64,000 bases of DNA from assembly GCA_021442155.1 (NCBI GenBank), contig CM038217.1, positions 144,333,643 to 144,397,642 of the forward strand, read 5' to 3'. This stretch comes from Cymbidium sinense. Lineage: Eukaryota > Streptophyta > Magnoliopsida > Asparagales > Orchidaceae. The notes beneath the pieces were generated by a model, which searched no databases, was not told where the DNA came from, and saw only the letters and a program-made list of their open reading frames with translations. The position numbers were made by a program, and so were the translations under genes. Numbering within the stretch: the first letter of the stretch is position 1; the number at the start of each line of letters is the position of its first letter. This document shows, in pieces, positions 34,430-45,972 of this stretch.

Positions 34430-35040
34430 ATCGTCAACGAAATTGATTGAAACAACTTCCAATTGACAAATGGACTCCATCATGTATCTAGAGTACTAAA
34501 ATTGACTAAAATATACTTCTCACGTTTAAGTGGCGGCCGATCGATAGAGAAGATGAGCCGTCCAAGCGATTTTACGCATATCTAGAAGATGAGCCCTAAC
34601 ATTATCCAAACGAACTCTTTTCTCGAAACGGACTATGCTAATATCACCGAAATGTTGAAACATATCAAACAAGATCTCTCACAATTGATTTGATCGAGTC
34701 TGGTGCAAAGGACAAGATATAGAATACGATGATGCATGAACTAAGCTCGAAATTATCTTGATTGATCTCAGTGACGTCCAAATGATATCTTTTCGCAAAA
34801 TTGACTATGTGGTTGTCGATGCAACATCGGAACCTATCAAATTAGACCTTTCATGATCAACTCGGCTGAGTTTGTATGAATATTGAGCCAATGGATGCGA
34901 CAACACTCAAGTTAAACTCGAATTCATTTTGATCGGCACCAAAATTATCCAAACCACCTTCGATTACAAAATGGACTATACTGTTGCGTTCAAAAGTTCC
35001 AAATTAACTTTGATAGACACCCACCATAATTCCTAGGTTG
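34430..35040. repeat. Satellite-like array, unit about 158-172 bp
   Basis: The landmark tggact/ggactatg recurs at 34471, 34630, 34802 and 34973 (spacing 159, 172, 171). Each copy is preceded by a tccaaac-like or tccaaat-like block and followed by a divergent gatcaactcgg or gattgatctcag block. The units are strongly diverged from one another. Confidence 0.65.
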
Positions 35041-35356
35041 TCGCTTAAAATTTGTTTCACAAATCTACATTTATTTCAAGAAAATGCACTAATTAACCTC
35101 ACCTAAACTTTATCCTATCAAATCACCACCTGAAATCCCCAAAATTCGGGTGCCCATGCTTGTCACAATCACGTCGACTCATATCTGTTCCTGCATACAC
35201 CAAACCGAGAGGTCTTCACCCAGTTTTCTCCCATGCTCTTCTCCTCACCTTCTCGTTTTCACTATCACGTTACCTAGTTTTCCTATGCTTCTACTCAAAC
35301 TATAGTCGAACTCCTCTCCTAGTCTAGCACTGCTCCTCCCAACTACAAGAGCTACA

Positions 35357-35425
35357 GCCTGACATCTAAATTTTCAAATTAAGCCTAATTAGAAGCTTAA
35401 TTAGTTAATTAGGCACAAAAAAAAT
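35357..35425. repeat. Palindromic AT-rich motif, left copy of inverted pair
   Basis: The core GCCTAATTAG...TAATTAGGC is itself palindromic. With flanking ttcaaattaa on one side and acaaaaaaaa on the other, it matches the reverse complement of 49641-49692. Confidence 0.6.
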
Positions 35426-35760
35426 TTAAAATATTAATCACGCTTAATCAGGCTGCTCACCTCTATATTTGGCAAAAAACTAGAGCCCCTATCGATTTGT
35501 TATTATTTCCTTCACTTCTCCCTCTTCCACTCGTGAATGCACCTGTGCTGGCCGGCCAAGGAGAAGGTTGCCGCCGCCGCCGCCGGAGACCGCACATTTC
35601 GTAGTTTTTTGTCCACCGATTTAGATATTTTAAACCCTAAATGCAAAATTTGTGTTAAATATCATTATATATGGTTTTATTTTGTATGATGAGCTTGTTT
35701 AGTTTTATTTTTAGGGTAGATTGCTATTATAGTACATTTATTTTATTAGTTTTGTGTATT

Positions 35761-36209
35761 TTGTGAACGCATATGAGATTTAGAGTTAATGTTAGTGATT
35801 GTATAATTATTTAGAGGTTATAATTATTCTTATTAAATATGCAAGTTTAGTTGTGAAGAAATATTGATATGTGATTTGCAAAATAAATTTATTGAGTTCG
35901 CAAAATAATTTTGTGAATGCATATGAGATTTAGGGTTTATGTTAGGGTTTTTTTATTATTTGGATGTTATAATTATTCTTGTTGAATATGTATGTTTAGT
36001 TGTGAAGAAATATTGATATGAGGTTTGCAAAATAAATTTATTGAGATTGCAAAATAATTTTGTGAATGCATATGAGATTTAGGGTTGATGTTAGGATTTT
36101 TTTTATTTATTTAGAGGTTATAATTATTCTTCTTGAATATATAAGTTTAGTTGTGAAGAAATATTGATATAATGTTTGCAAAATAAAGTTTTTGAGTTTG
36201 CAAAATAAT
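35761..36209. repeat. 150-bp tandem repeat, 3 units, upstream of MULE transposase
   Basis: Units begin ttgtgaacgcatatgagatt at 35761, ttgtgaatgc at 35911 and at 36060. Each contains taattattct, gtttagttgtgaagaaatat and gcaaaataa blocks. The array ends about 100 bases before the transposase ATG and could be its leader or promoter. Confidence 0.85.
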
Positions 36210-36307
36210 TCCGAGTCAAATGCGAAAGTGTACATTCTCCTTAATTGAATTTTTTCTTTGAGGTGAGATAAAGGATTCTTGATGTTTAGGGTTGTTGTTA
36301 GTTAAAA

Positions 36308-36890
36308 ATGAGTTTAGATACTGTCTGCATAATTTTATATTATGATGGTGAACTCAATGTAAGTGACGATTTCATTCCGACTTATTGGTGGGAAAAATTG
36401 TCCAATCCAGATCCCACGGCGGATTAACTTCGTGGAGTTACAGAAGCGAATTATGAGGTCATTGAAGTTAGATCTAGCAAAGTTATGTGTTAGTCCTATA
36501 TACCGATTTTCCTATTGGTACTCAATTTATTGCAACTCACATTATTAATTATGAAGTTTGTGAATCTGTGATCAATGCAGATTTCATTGTATAATTTATG
36601 AAGTTGGGAACTAGGATGAAGAAAGAGAGGTAGACAATATTGAGGAGTGTCAGAGAGCTCCAATTAATATTGAGTATATCACACCAACTTGTCAACTAAC
36701 TACTCAAGTGAAAGCATACGGGTCTGCACCAACAGAACTTGCTTATTTTGCTGGGACAAATTCTAGTTTTATGGGTGACCCTGGAAGGTGATCACATAAA
36801 TTCACTATCTTCTGAAGATGACGGATATGAAATTATGCCTACTGCAACAAGAAGTAATGTTGATGACGAGGATGATAATGATGCGTAATG
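36308..36890 (+). pseudogene. MULE transposase, N-terminal part, frameshifted
   Basis: From ATG at 36308 the frame gives MSLDTVCIILYYDGELNVSD. A shift near 36365 then leads to ISFRLIGGKNCPIQIPRRIN, FVELQKRIMRSLKLDLAKL and VCESVINADFIV. This is the ubiquitin/PB1-like N-terminal region usual in plant MuDR-type transposases. An acidic stretch (NVDDEDDNDA) follows near 36855-36890. The gene then continues after the inserted retrotransposon at 43543. Stops and shifts make it non-functional. Confidence 0.75.
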
Positions 36891-36966
36891 CTTCCTTGTG
36901 GCCATAACCATCTTTCGGTCGAGACTTTATTAGGGACTACTTAACTAGAACAAGTCATACTGAAGA

Positions 36967-38136
36967 TGATATGAACACATATCCCCAAACCACCAACAGA
37001 GACCAAAGAATCAGAAAAAGGCCAAATTGGCTAAAAGACTTCATTAACAACTAGCCAAGAAGAAGATCCAGAATAAACAGTAAGTAAATAAAAAAGATAA
37101 TTAGCTTTACAGAGGATTTCCAGACTAAATAAAAGAAAATATCACAAAGACAGAAGACAGTCCCAACAGAGATTATTACATGAAGATCAAGAAGTCTAAC
37201 TGCCAGCACAGCATCTAAACAAGAGATTAATAGCATGAAGATCAAGAAGTATAACTAACTAAACGACAGAGGCAAGAATCTAACAGAAATTAGTTACAAC
37301 AACCAACAGAAAAACCTTCTAGACAGAGCAAACAAACACTATAAATAGAGATCAGAAAGGAATGAAAAGGGTTGAAGAAAATTATCTAATTCTCGATCTC
37401 CTTCCTAAGTCTCCTCCTCTTTCTCCGGTCTCTCCTCAGAGCTCAATTCCCACGGTGGAAACCGGGAAAACACCAAACGACAGGCGCAATCTCCGGATCT
37501 CCTCCATCCTATCTCAAGCCGGGTTCCATCCTCGCCCTTTCACGGTGGATCTTCCTTGATCGACCATCGCCGGTAGATCTCCTCCTTCTCCTCGATCCTC
37601 CCCTCGAAACCCTAGCAGACAGAAGTGAAAGAAAATCAAGAAATGAATTAGGTTATTCGATTCGATCCGTACTGAATCCCGCCGCCGATTGACTACACTG
37701 TTATCCACCGAGATCATCCAACCATCCGCGTGATCAAAATATCAAGCCGCCGACAACACCATCGTAATCCACTCACGTAGAAAGAAAGGCAACCGCGTGA
37801 TCAAGAAACAAATCAAGGGTCAAGATAACACCATCCAACGGCTAGAAGGCCGCTAAGAAGACACAAATCCAAGTGGAGCCCATCCAACTAGAAGAAAAGG
37901 CTAGATCCAACGGATCTAAAGGTTCAACGCTTCCTTCTAGTAACTCACCGGTTGACTCAATTGGAAAGGATTTCACTCATTGCTTGACTCAACTCACACC
38001 CAACAGACCCAATTGGAACAATAAACTGAGCCAGAACTCAATCCAGAGAGATATAATCACTCAAGCTCACCGCTTAAAAACTCATTATGTAAATTAATCA
38101 TCCTCTCAACTGTAATTATATACACATAATACATCA
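36967..38136 (+). repeat. 5' LTR of chromovirus
   Basis: 1170 bases, TG...CA ends (tgatatg...tacatca), followed immediately by ttggtgctcgttgac, which is the probable primer-binding site. Differs from the 3' LTR by numerous 1-5 base indels. Confidence 0.9.
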
Positions 38137-38168
38137 TTGGTGCTCGTTGACTTTCCACATATCAAACA

Positions 38169-39197
38169 ATGGCGAAGGTACAAGATATTCAAGAAAACTA
38201 TGGAAGAATGTGTCAATGTGACAAAACAAAACCGGAAACAAATGCAAGAATGTGTCAACCGACAAAACAAAATCGAGAACCAAATGCAATCCATTACCAT
38301 GACTTAATGACTTATCCAGAAGATTATCATCAATAGAGGAAAAACTAGACAAATCCTCTCAAGAGCAGCAACAATCACAGGTATGTAACTCATACCCACC
38401 AGAATTTATTAATAATCCTCCTAAATCAACCGCAAAATAGATACCAAAGTTGATATGCCAAGATTTAATGGTGACAACCTGGGGTTGGTTATTTAAGCGA
38501 TCAATTTTTCCAATATTACAATCTATCTAAGATCAAGTTTCTAATTGCTTCTGTATATATGGACGGCCCTGCTCTTAGCTGGTATCAATGGATGCACAGG
38601 AATAAACAATTAATTACATGGAATTGCTCAAAGAATGTAATTGAGGTTTGGACCATCACTTTATAGAGATTTAAGGGTGAATTGGCTAATTACAACGTAA
38701 ATCCACAGGTGATTTCTACAATGAATTTGAGGAGCTACCAATCGATTTCGTGAATTCCCGATTTTCTACAAAGTTGTTTTGAATCAAATCGAAACATGAC
38801 ATTAAAAGAGAAGTAAGGCACCGCACCAACTTCTACAACAAGCTTTTCAATTGGCAAAATTAATGGAAGATAGATTACAAGATGATATATCTACAACTGC
38901 ACTACGATTTAATCCACAATGACAATGAACAAACAACCACCCGCTTACACCAACATTGGCAATAACCAAGCAAAATACACAACAAAGACCACAAATACCC
39001 ATTCAAATTGACTATCGCTCAATTGGAAGAAAGAAAAGAAAAGGTCTTTGTTTCAATTGTGATGAGAAGTTCTACATCAGATGCAAATCAAAACTCTTTA
39101 CCCTTGTAGCCAATGATGAACAAGAAAATCCTCAGTACCAACCTGAATCATGGCAAGATATCGAGGTAATTGGGAAGAGTTCCTCGAAATCGCTTTA
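38169..39197 (+). pseudogene. Chromovirus gag, degenerate
   Basis: A start at 38169 gives MAKVQDIQENYGRMCQ, with a second, similar RMCQ-containing block 20 residues on. The gag core near 38500-38620 reads IASVYMDGPALSWYQWMHRN, typical of chromovirus capsid. The knuckle appears as KRKGLCFNCDEKFYIRCK at about 39030-39085, with C-x2-C and a damaged H/C pair, then SKLFTLVANDE. Frames shift several times. Confidence 0.8.
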
Positions 39198-42100
39198 AAT
39201 GCCTTTACAGACGTCAAACCTAGACTCTAAGGTTACAGGCGTAGAATAAACAAACAAGTTCAGTGTCGATTGATAGTGGATCAACCCACACAATCTAAAC
39301 TACCAACTTCTTAAACCGCACAATCACATCAATATCGCTTTTAAAGTGCTAGTAGGGAATGGAGAGACTCTACAATGTGAGTTTGCTCTAATGTGCCTAT
39401 CCAACTACAAGGACACACTTTTAAAACAGATTGCTACTACGCAAAATGCAAGCGATGTGGTTTTAGAGTGCAATGGTTGGAACAATAGTGAGTGCACAAT
39501 GGACTATAAAAGCTCACAATGAAGTTCTACCAAAATGACCAATTAATTCAACTACAAGGAGACACTTCAACCAAAATAGACAATATCACATTCCACCGGT
39601 TTACAATTACAAAATCAAAAAATATCGGTACTGCCGGTCGGAGAAATTAATGAGGAACAAGGTCACAATCATGATTTCGACCATCTACATGTAAGTATAC
39701 AACAGTATTAGAAAAAATACAAGCTGTTTGAGGAACCGAAATTTTGCCTCCCCAAAGGGATATTGATCACCAAATATGACGGGACTCGACTGTTAAGGTG
39801 AAAAACTCTGAATATCCTATTTTGAAAAGAATAGAAAAGCGATTAAAGACATGATGGATCTGAGCATTATAAGAGAAAGTACAAGTCCTTTCTCATCTCG
39901 TACTTCATTAAAAAAAGGATGGCACTTGGCGTTTTGTGTTGATTATAGAGCTTTAAACAAGTGCATACGATGGGTTTCCAGTACCAACTCGAGGAATTAA
40001 TGGATGAATTATATGGAACCTTGTTTTTCCAAGTTGGACCTAAGATCGGTTATCATCAAATAAGAATGGCGAGAAAAAGACATTCATAAAAGCGCTTTGA
40101 ACACGAAGGCCATTATGAATTCATATGAATGCCTTTTGGGTTAACCAATGCCCATCACCTTTCGCACTAATGAATTACGTCTTTGAAACCATTCTTAAGG
40201 AAATTTGTTCTAGTGTTCTTTGATGATATACTCATATCTGACAAACATTGGAAATACATCAAGAACATCTAGATGGTATTAGAACAAGCGGCAACACTCA
40301 TTATATGTCAAACCATCCAAATGTTCATTTATTCAAAAGCGAATAGAATATTTGGGACATATTCTTTCATTTCAAGGGATAGAGGTGGATCCCAAGAAAA
40401 ACAATACAAGATTGGAATATGCCAAAATCAATAAAAGCAGTTAAGAGGATTTTTGGGATTTAACGGTTATTATAGAAAATTTGTCAAAACTATGCGAATT
40501 GCTTCTCCTCTTACATCAATCTTTGGCCAAACAACAATTCCATTGACGGATCAATCAACAAGCATTCACAAAACTAAAAGAGGCTATGGTAACACCGTAC
40601 TTGCATTTCCTAATTTTACTATGCCATTTATACCGGAAACAGATGCATCTGGGACAGCCATAGTGTATTAGCTCAGAATAATCACCCATTAGCTTATTTC
40701 AGTAAAAAGCTAAATCCTACAATGCAAAAGTCTTCAACCTATGCTAGAGAACTCTATGCAATTACTGAAGCAGTTGCAAGATGGAGACAATATTTACTAG
40801 GAGCCAAATTTACAATCAGAACTGATCAGAAAAGTATTAGAGAATTATTACAGCAAACCATTCAAACCCCTGAACAGCAAAGATTTTTGGTCAAACTGCT
40901 GGGGTATGATTATAGTATTGAATATAAATCAGGTATTACAAACAAAGCAGCAGATGCACTATCCAGAAAAATGTTTAACACAGAAGACAGCTTGATTAAG
41001 GATCAAACAGACTCCTTAATGTCACTAAACTCCTCAGGATATACTCAGGATTCAATGGTCTTATGACAAATTAAAGAAGAAACTACGAATCTTGAACTAC
41101 AAAAGTCTGCGGACAAATAGCGAGCGACCACGAATTGTTTCCAAAACATAAATATCGAGAGGACTAATATACTATAAAAGCGATTGTCATAGGCGATTGG
41201 ATCTCAAAATCTAATTATCGAGAATTACATTCTACACCAAGCGGAGGACATATGGGAGTTCAGAAAACATGGGCTAGAATTACTCAACAATTCTTGGAAA
41301 AAATGAAAAAGATATACAACATTTCATATCAACTTGCCTATATGTCAACAAATGAAATATGATACTCAAAGGCCTGCGGGGGTTACTACAACCTCTTTAT
41401 ACCATGACATTTGGGAAGAAGTATCGATGGATTTTATTACAGGTCTACCAAAGTCTCATAACAAAGCTATACTAGTGGTGGTGACAGATTGTCAAAGTAT
41501 GCACATTTCTCTTACCAACCAGGTTCTGACTACATAGCTATATTTGTTTTGACATTGTCAAATTGCATGGGATACCCAAAGGAATAATTCGATAGAGACC
41601 CTATATTCATGAGTAATTTCTGGCAAGAAATATTCAAACTCAGTGGTACTACATTAAGCCACGGTTACATCATCCACGCAGACGGATGGACAAGCGAGGT
41701 GGTAACGAATAAAGATTATCAGGAGTTTTGTTATGGATACCACAACTTGGTTACAATTTATTCCTTGAAGTTTTCATAACACATCCATCAATACTTCAAC
41801 CAAAATGACTCCTTTCCAAGCGGTTTATGGAAGAATTCCTACATTAATTCCATATGAGGCTACAATCTTCAAGTAGACTGATTACAAAGAGACCAAATCA
41901 TACAGATCACGAAAACAAATTTACAAAGCCCAAAGCAGAATGAAACAAATGGGCGATAAGCATAGCGGGACATTCAATTACAAGTCAATGATTTGGTATT
42001 GGTCAAAATACAACCTTACGGACAAATTTTGATAACTGATACACCAAATTACAAAGAAGGTATTATGGACCTTTTAAAGTGCTGAAAATAGGAACAGTAG

Positions 42101-42406
42101 CTTACAAAGTGGAACTACCTCCAACAGCACGGATACATAATGTTTTTCATATATCCAGACTAAAACCTTACAAAGAAGATACAACTATACATCCAGCACA
42201 CTTATCAAATCAATTCAGAGAAGGACAAATGATTATTAGACCAATCAAGATGTTGGATCATAGAACTATACTCAAAGGAGATCAACAAATCAAAGAAGTA
42301 TTAATCTGATTGGGAAGGCTCGAAGCAGATAACTCTTGGATTTGAGAAGAAGAAATAAAATTTACGAATTTGACCTTGAGGACAAGGTCGGTCTCGAGAG
42401 GAGTAA
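39198..42406 (+). pseudogene. Chromovirus pol (PR, RT, RNase H, integrase, chromodomain), degenerate
   Basis: In order: protease with VSIDSGSTHTI (D-S-G active site) near 39260-39295; RT with GYHQIRM and the active-site region LVFFDDILIS near 40200-40235, where the usual Y/F-x-DD is preserved as FFDD; RNase H at 40722-41066 with STYARELYAITEAVARWRQY, IRTDQKSIREL and KAADALSR; integrase core near 41330-41540 (EEVSMDFITGLPKS) and a later TPFQAVYGR-type block near 41810; C-terminal [16 protein letters not shown] and, near 42240-42370, [19 protein letters not shown] followed by a chromodomain-like W. Interruptions occur throughout, so no polyprotein is made. Confidence 0.88.
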
Positions 42407-43537
42407 TGATATGAACACATATCCCCAAACCACCAACGAGACCAAAGAATCGAGAAAAGGCCAAATTGGGTAAAGACTTCATTAACTAGCCAAGAAGAAG
42501 ATCGAATAAGCGTAAGTAAATAAATAAGATAATTAGCTTTTACGAGGATTTCAGGACTAAATAAAAGAAAATATCAGAGGCAAGACGTCCCAAGCAGAGA
42601 TTATTACATGAAGATCAAGAAGTCTAAGCGCCGACCTGACATCTAAACAAGAGATTAATAGCATGAAGATCAAGAAGTATAACTAACTAAGCGGAGGCAA
42701 GAATCTAGCAATTAGTTACAACCAAGAGAAAAACCTTCAGGCAGAAGACAAACAAATAGAGATCGAGAAAGGAATGAAAAGGGTTGAAGAAAATTATCTC
42801 TGACTCCTCGATCTCCTTCTAAGTCTCCTCCCTCTTTCTCACGGTCTCTCTTCTCCCTCAGTAGCTCAATTCCCACGGTGGAAAGCCGGAAAACACCAAG
42901 CAGGCGGCAATCTCCGGATCTCCTCAGGATCCTATCTGGCTGGTTAGGCATCCTCAGGCCCTTTCGGTGGATCTTCCTTGGATCGACCATGGCCGTGGGA
43001 TCTCCTCCTTCTCTCCTTGATCCTCCCTCGAAACCCTAGCGAGCGAGAAGGAAAATCAAGAAATGAATTAGGGTTACTCGATTGATCCGTATTGTCGCTT
43101 CGATTGGCAGTTATCCACGAGATCATCCAACGATCCGTGATCAAAATCTGATCAAGCCTCGGACAACACCATCATCCACTCACGGTAGAAAGAAAGGCAA
43201 CCGCGTGATCAAGAAACAAATCAGAGAAGATAACAGGCTATCCAGCTAGAAGGCCGCGCAAGAAGACACAAATCCAAGGGAGCCCATCCAACGGCCGAGA
43301 AGAAAAGGCGCTAGATCCAACGGATCTAAAGGTTCCCGAACATTTCCTTCTAGTAACTCAGCCGGGTTGACTCAATTGGAAAGGATTTCACTCATTGCTT
43401 GACTCAACTCACACCGGACTTGGAGCGATGCATGAGCGAACTCAATCCGGAGATATAATCACTCAAGCTCTTGTTTAAAACTCATTACAGAAATTAATCA
43501 TCCTCTCAACTGTAATTACTGATATTAATACATATCA
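42407..43537 (+). repeat. 3' LTR of chromovirus
   Basis: 1131 bases, starting tgatatgaac and ending acatatca. Preceded by purine-rich tcgagaggagtaa. The gaaga target duplicate follows at 43538. Confidence 0.9.
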
Positions 43538-43542
43538 GAAGA

Positions 43543-45412
43543 GCACTTATTATCTAACAATGAGTATATGCGTAGTGTTCAAACAGCTAGAGAATGGGAT
43601 GAGGAGCTTACATTTGATGGACCTTCAGATGAATCGATCTTTGAACAAAAAAATTGCATTCCAGATGAACAGCTAGAAGGTATGTGCTTTCATGAAAAGA
43701 AGTAGCAGCAGTTCGTTATTGAAGGTTGGACTATCATAAATAATATTGAATATGTGATATATGCTTCAAATAAAGTAAAGTTCACTATATTGTGCAACCA
43801 ATATGCTCACCGAACTACACCTTGCATGTGGCGCTTACAAGCAAACTCAAGTAAGAGATTGAGAGGTGCATGAAGGATTATTAGTATTAGCTCACCTTAT
43901 ACCTGTAGTCATTCAATGCTCAATGTTGGACATAGGCAATGTACATCACAGTTTCTCAATTATTTCACTCAACCTACAGTTAGGCGTCAACTGGATTTAA
44001 AGCCCAGAGAGATTATTGGTCGTATCGAGTCCAAATTTAACATAAGAGTGTCTTATATGAAAGCTTGGGATGCGCGTCGTAAGGTAATGAAGGTAATTTT
44101 TGGTAGTTGGAATGAATCTTATCGATCATTAGAGAGGTTCATGGGTGTTGTATGTTCAACCATGCGGGATCGATATCACAGAGTACATAAATCAGATTCC
44201 ACTTGTTCATTAGCCTTTAATTACAGTTGGCAATCATCAGTTTTATGTCTTAATGAGACTTTTCTCCTAGGTAAGTATAGGGAGACTCTACTTAGCGTTG
44301 ATTGATGTCAACAATGATTTATTTCTACTGGCCTTTGCAATAGTGGAATCAGAATGTATTGAGATATGGGGTTAGTTTCTATGGACACTCCAAGACTTAA
44401 TCTCACTGGTCTCTACAAGATGTGATATGTGCCTCATATCTGGCAGTCACGCATGTCTTGTTCGTGGCTGTAGGGAAATATTATCGTGGGCTGCACATCG
44501 CTTTTACCTCGACATTTGAGGGAGAATTTTAAAAAGGCTGTTAGACAACTTGGAATAGGAGATGTTGACTTCATATGCCAGAAAATGTATGTGGCAGGTA
44601 ATATTGATAATATTCATATTTTCAAAAGATATATGACTGATATTAAGAACTTCAACCAAGAGGCCTACGATTGGCCCGTTTCAAGGGATATGCAGTAGTG
44701 GTCTCTAACCTACAATGGTGGCTATAAATATGGCACGATGACCATAAATACAGTTGAATGCTTTAATTAAGTACTTAAGTTCGCACGTGGCTTGCCATTC
44801 AGGCACTAATTACTGTAATATATTATAATATTGTATCCCTGTTCATGAAACACCTTGAATCAGCAATAATACTAGCCAGCCATCACGACTCCATGTTTTC
44901 TCCACGTGCTAAGGCAACTCTGCAGAGTAATGAATGCGAGACAATAAGATTTCCTGAATAATACGAATAAGCACTAATGAGCACCAAGTGTTTGATAGAG
45001 CCGACATAACCTACAAGGTTGAGCTATTACAAAATCATGTTTGTATGTGTACATGACAACCACAAGCTTATCACATTCCCGTCCTCACATAATTTCTGTA
45101 TTGGCATAATGACATCTGAGTCACGTGCAATATATCTCGGCCTATTACGCTTTGAAGTATTACAGTAACACCTACCAGGGAGAATTTCATGTCATCCTTG
45201 ATCGTGATGAGTGGTCAAAACACATCATCGCTAGCAGCTACCCAAAGTACCATCCACCAAATATTAAGAGAAAGTCCGGTCAGCCATGTACAAATAGATT
45301 CAGAAATATTATGGATGAGAATACTACAAGAAGTAATAGGGTTTGTATTATATGCAAAAATGTTAGGCACAACATAACAACGTGTCCACAAACTCGGTAT
45401 CCTAGAGTATAA
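43543..45412 (+). pseudogene. MULE transposase, central and C-terminal part
   Basis: Continues the transposase after the retrotransposon. EYMRSVQTAREWDEEL, then a WRC/FAR-type zinc region near 43700-43900, then SFTY.CSHSMLNVGHRQCTS-like sequence. The open piece 43916-44305 has RPREII-like KPREIIGRIESKFNIRVSY and KAWDARRKVMKVIFGSWNES, the MULE block before the catalytic core. The core opens LCLNETFLLGKYRETLL, where Asn (44252-44254) stands at the position of the expected catalytic Asp. Further pieces: LRENFKKAVRQLG (44512-44550), RVCIICKNVRHNITTCPQTR at the zinc-knuckle end (about 45340-45400). Several in-frame stops are present. Confidence 0.8.
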
Positions 45413-45972
45413 TCTTGTTCAGGGTCTTATCATTTACGGAACTTGTCATGTGTTTGTGTCAGTGTATCGTGGCTTGTTGTTGGTTGTGTCTAAATTATTG
45501 CGGTATTAGTTATTTAATTTGTGATAGTTACTTGTGTTGTCTCTAAAATGGATATTGGTTTTTCCATAAACTTGTTTGGATGTGTTTATTAAACTATTTT
45601 ATTTGGTGGATTGCACTATATGAAATCAATTATCTCTGTTGTTAGATTGTAGTAAACTTTTGTTACTTTGACTTTACTTTTACGTTGTTAGACTGTATTA
45701 TTGATACTGCTGAAATTGTTGTTAGCTTGTAGTTTGACGCTATTATTTAGGGAACTTGTGCTAGTATTAGTTTTTTTTCTATAGAAAAAGTATTAAAATG
45801 TTGTGCAGGAGTACTATGTGTTTTTTTCATATGTGTATACTCTAACTCATGTTTAATGTTGCTATTAGAAAATGTTGTAAGATGGTATTGTGAATTTATT
45901 TCATACTGCAGGTACTGTAATTTTATTTTGCTAAATATTATTACATGTAACACCTAAATTATTGTAGGAAGG

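Larger units (their letters stand above)
36967..43537 (+). mobile_element. Ty3/gypsy chromovirus inserted in the MULE transposase
   Basis: LTRs 36967-38136 and 42407-43537 both begin tgatatgaacacatatcccc and end in TCA. The pentamer gaaga lies directly outside both (36962-36966 and 43538-43542), an exact 5-bp target duplication. The interior, on the plus strand, has gag, CCHC knuckle, protease, RT, RNase H, integrase and a chromodomain-like C-terminus, all broken by stops. The chromodomain marks it as a chromovirus; a Reina-like affinity is suggested by the RNase H and knuckle sequences. Host transposase sequence resumes right after the duplication, so this insertion is younger than the MULE. 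Confidence 0.92.
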
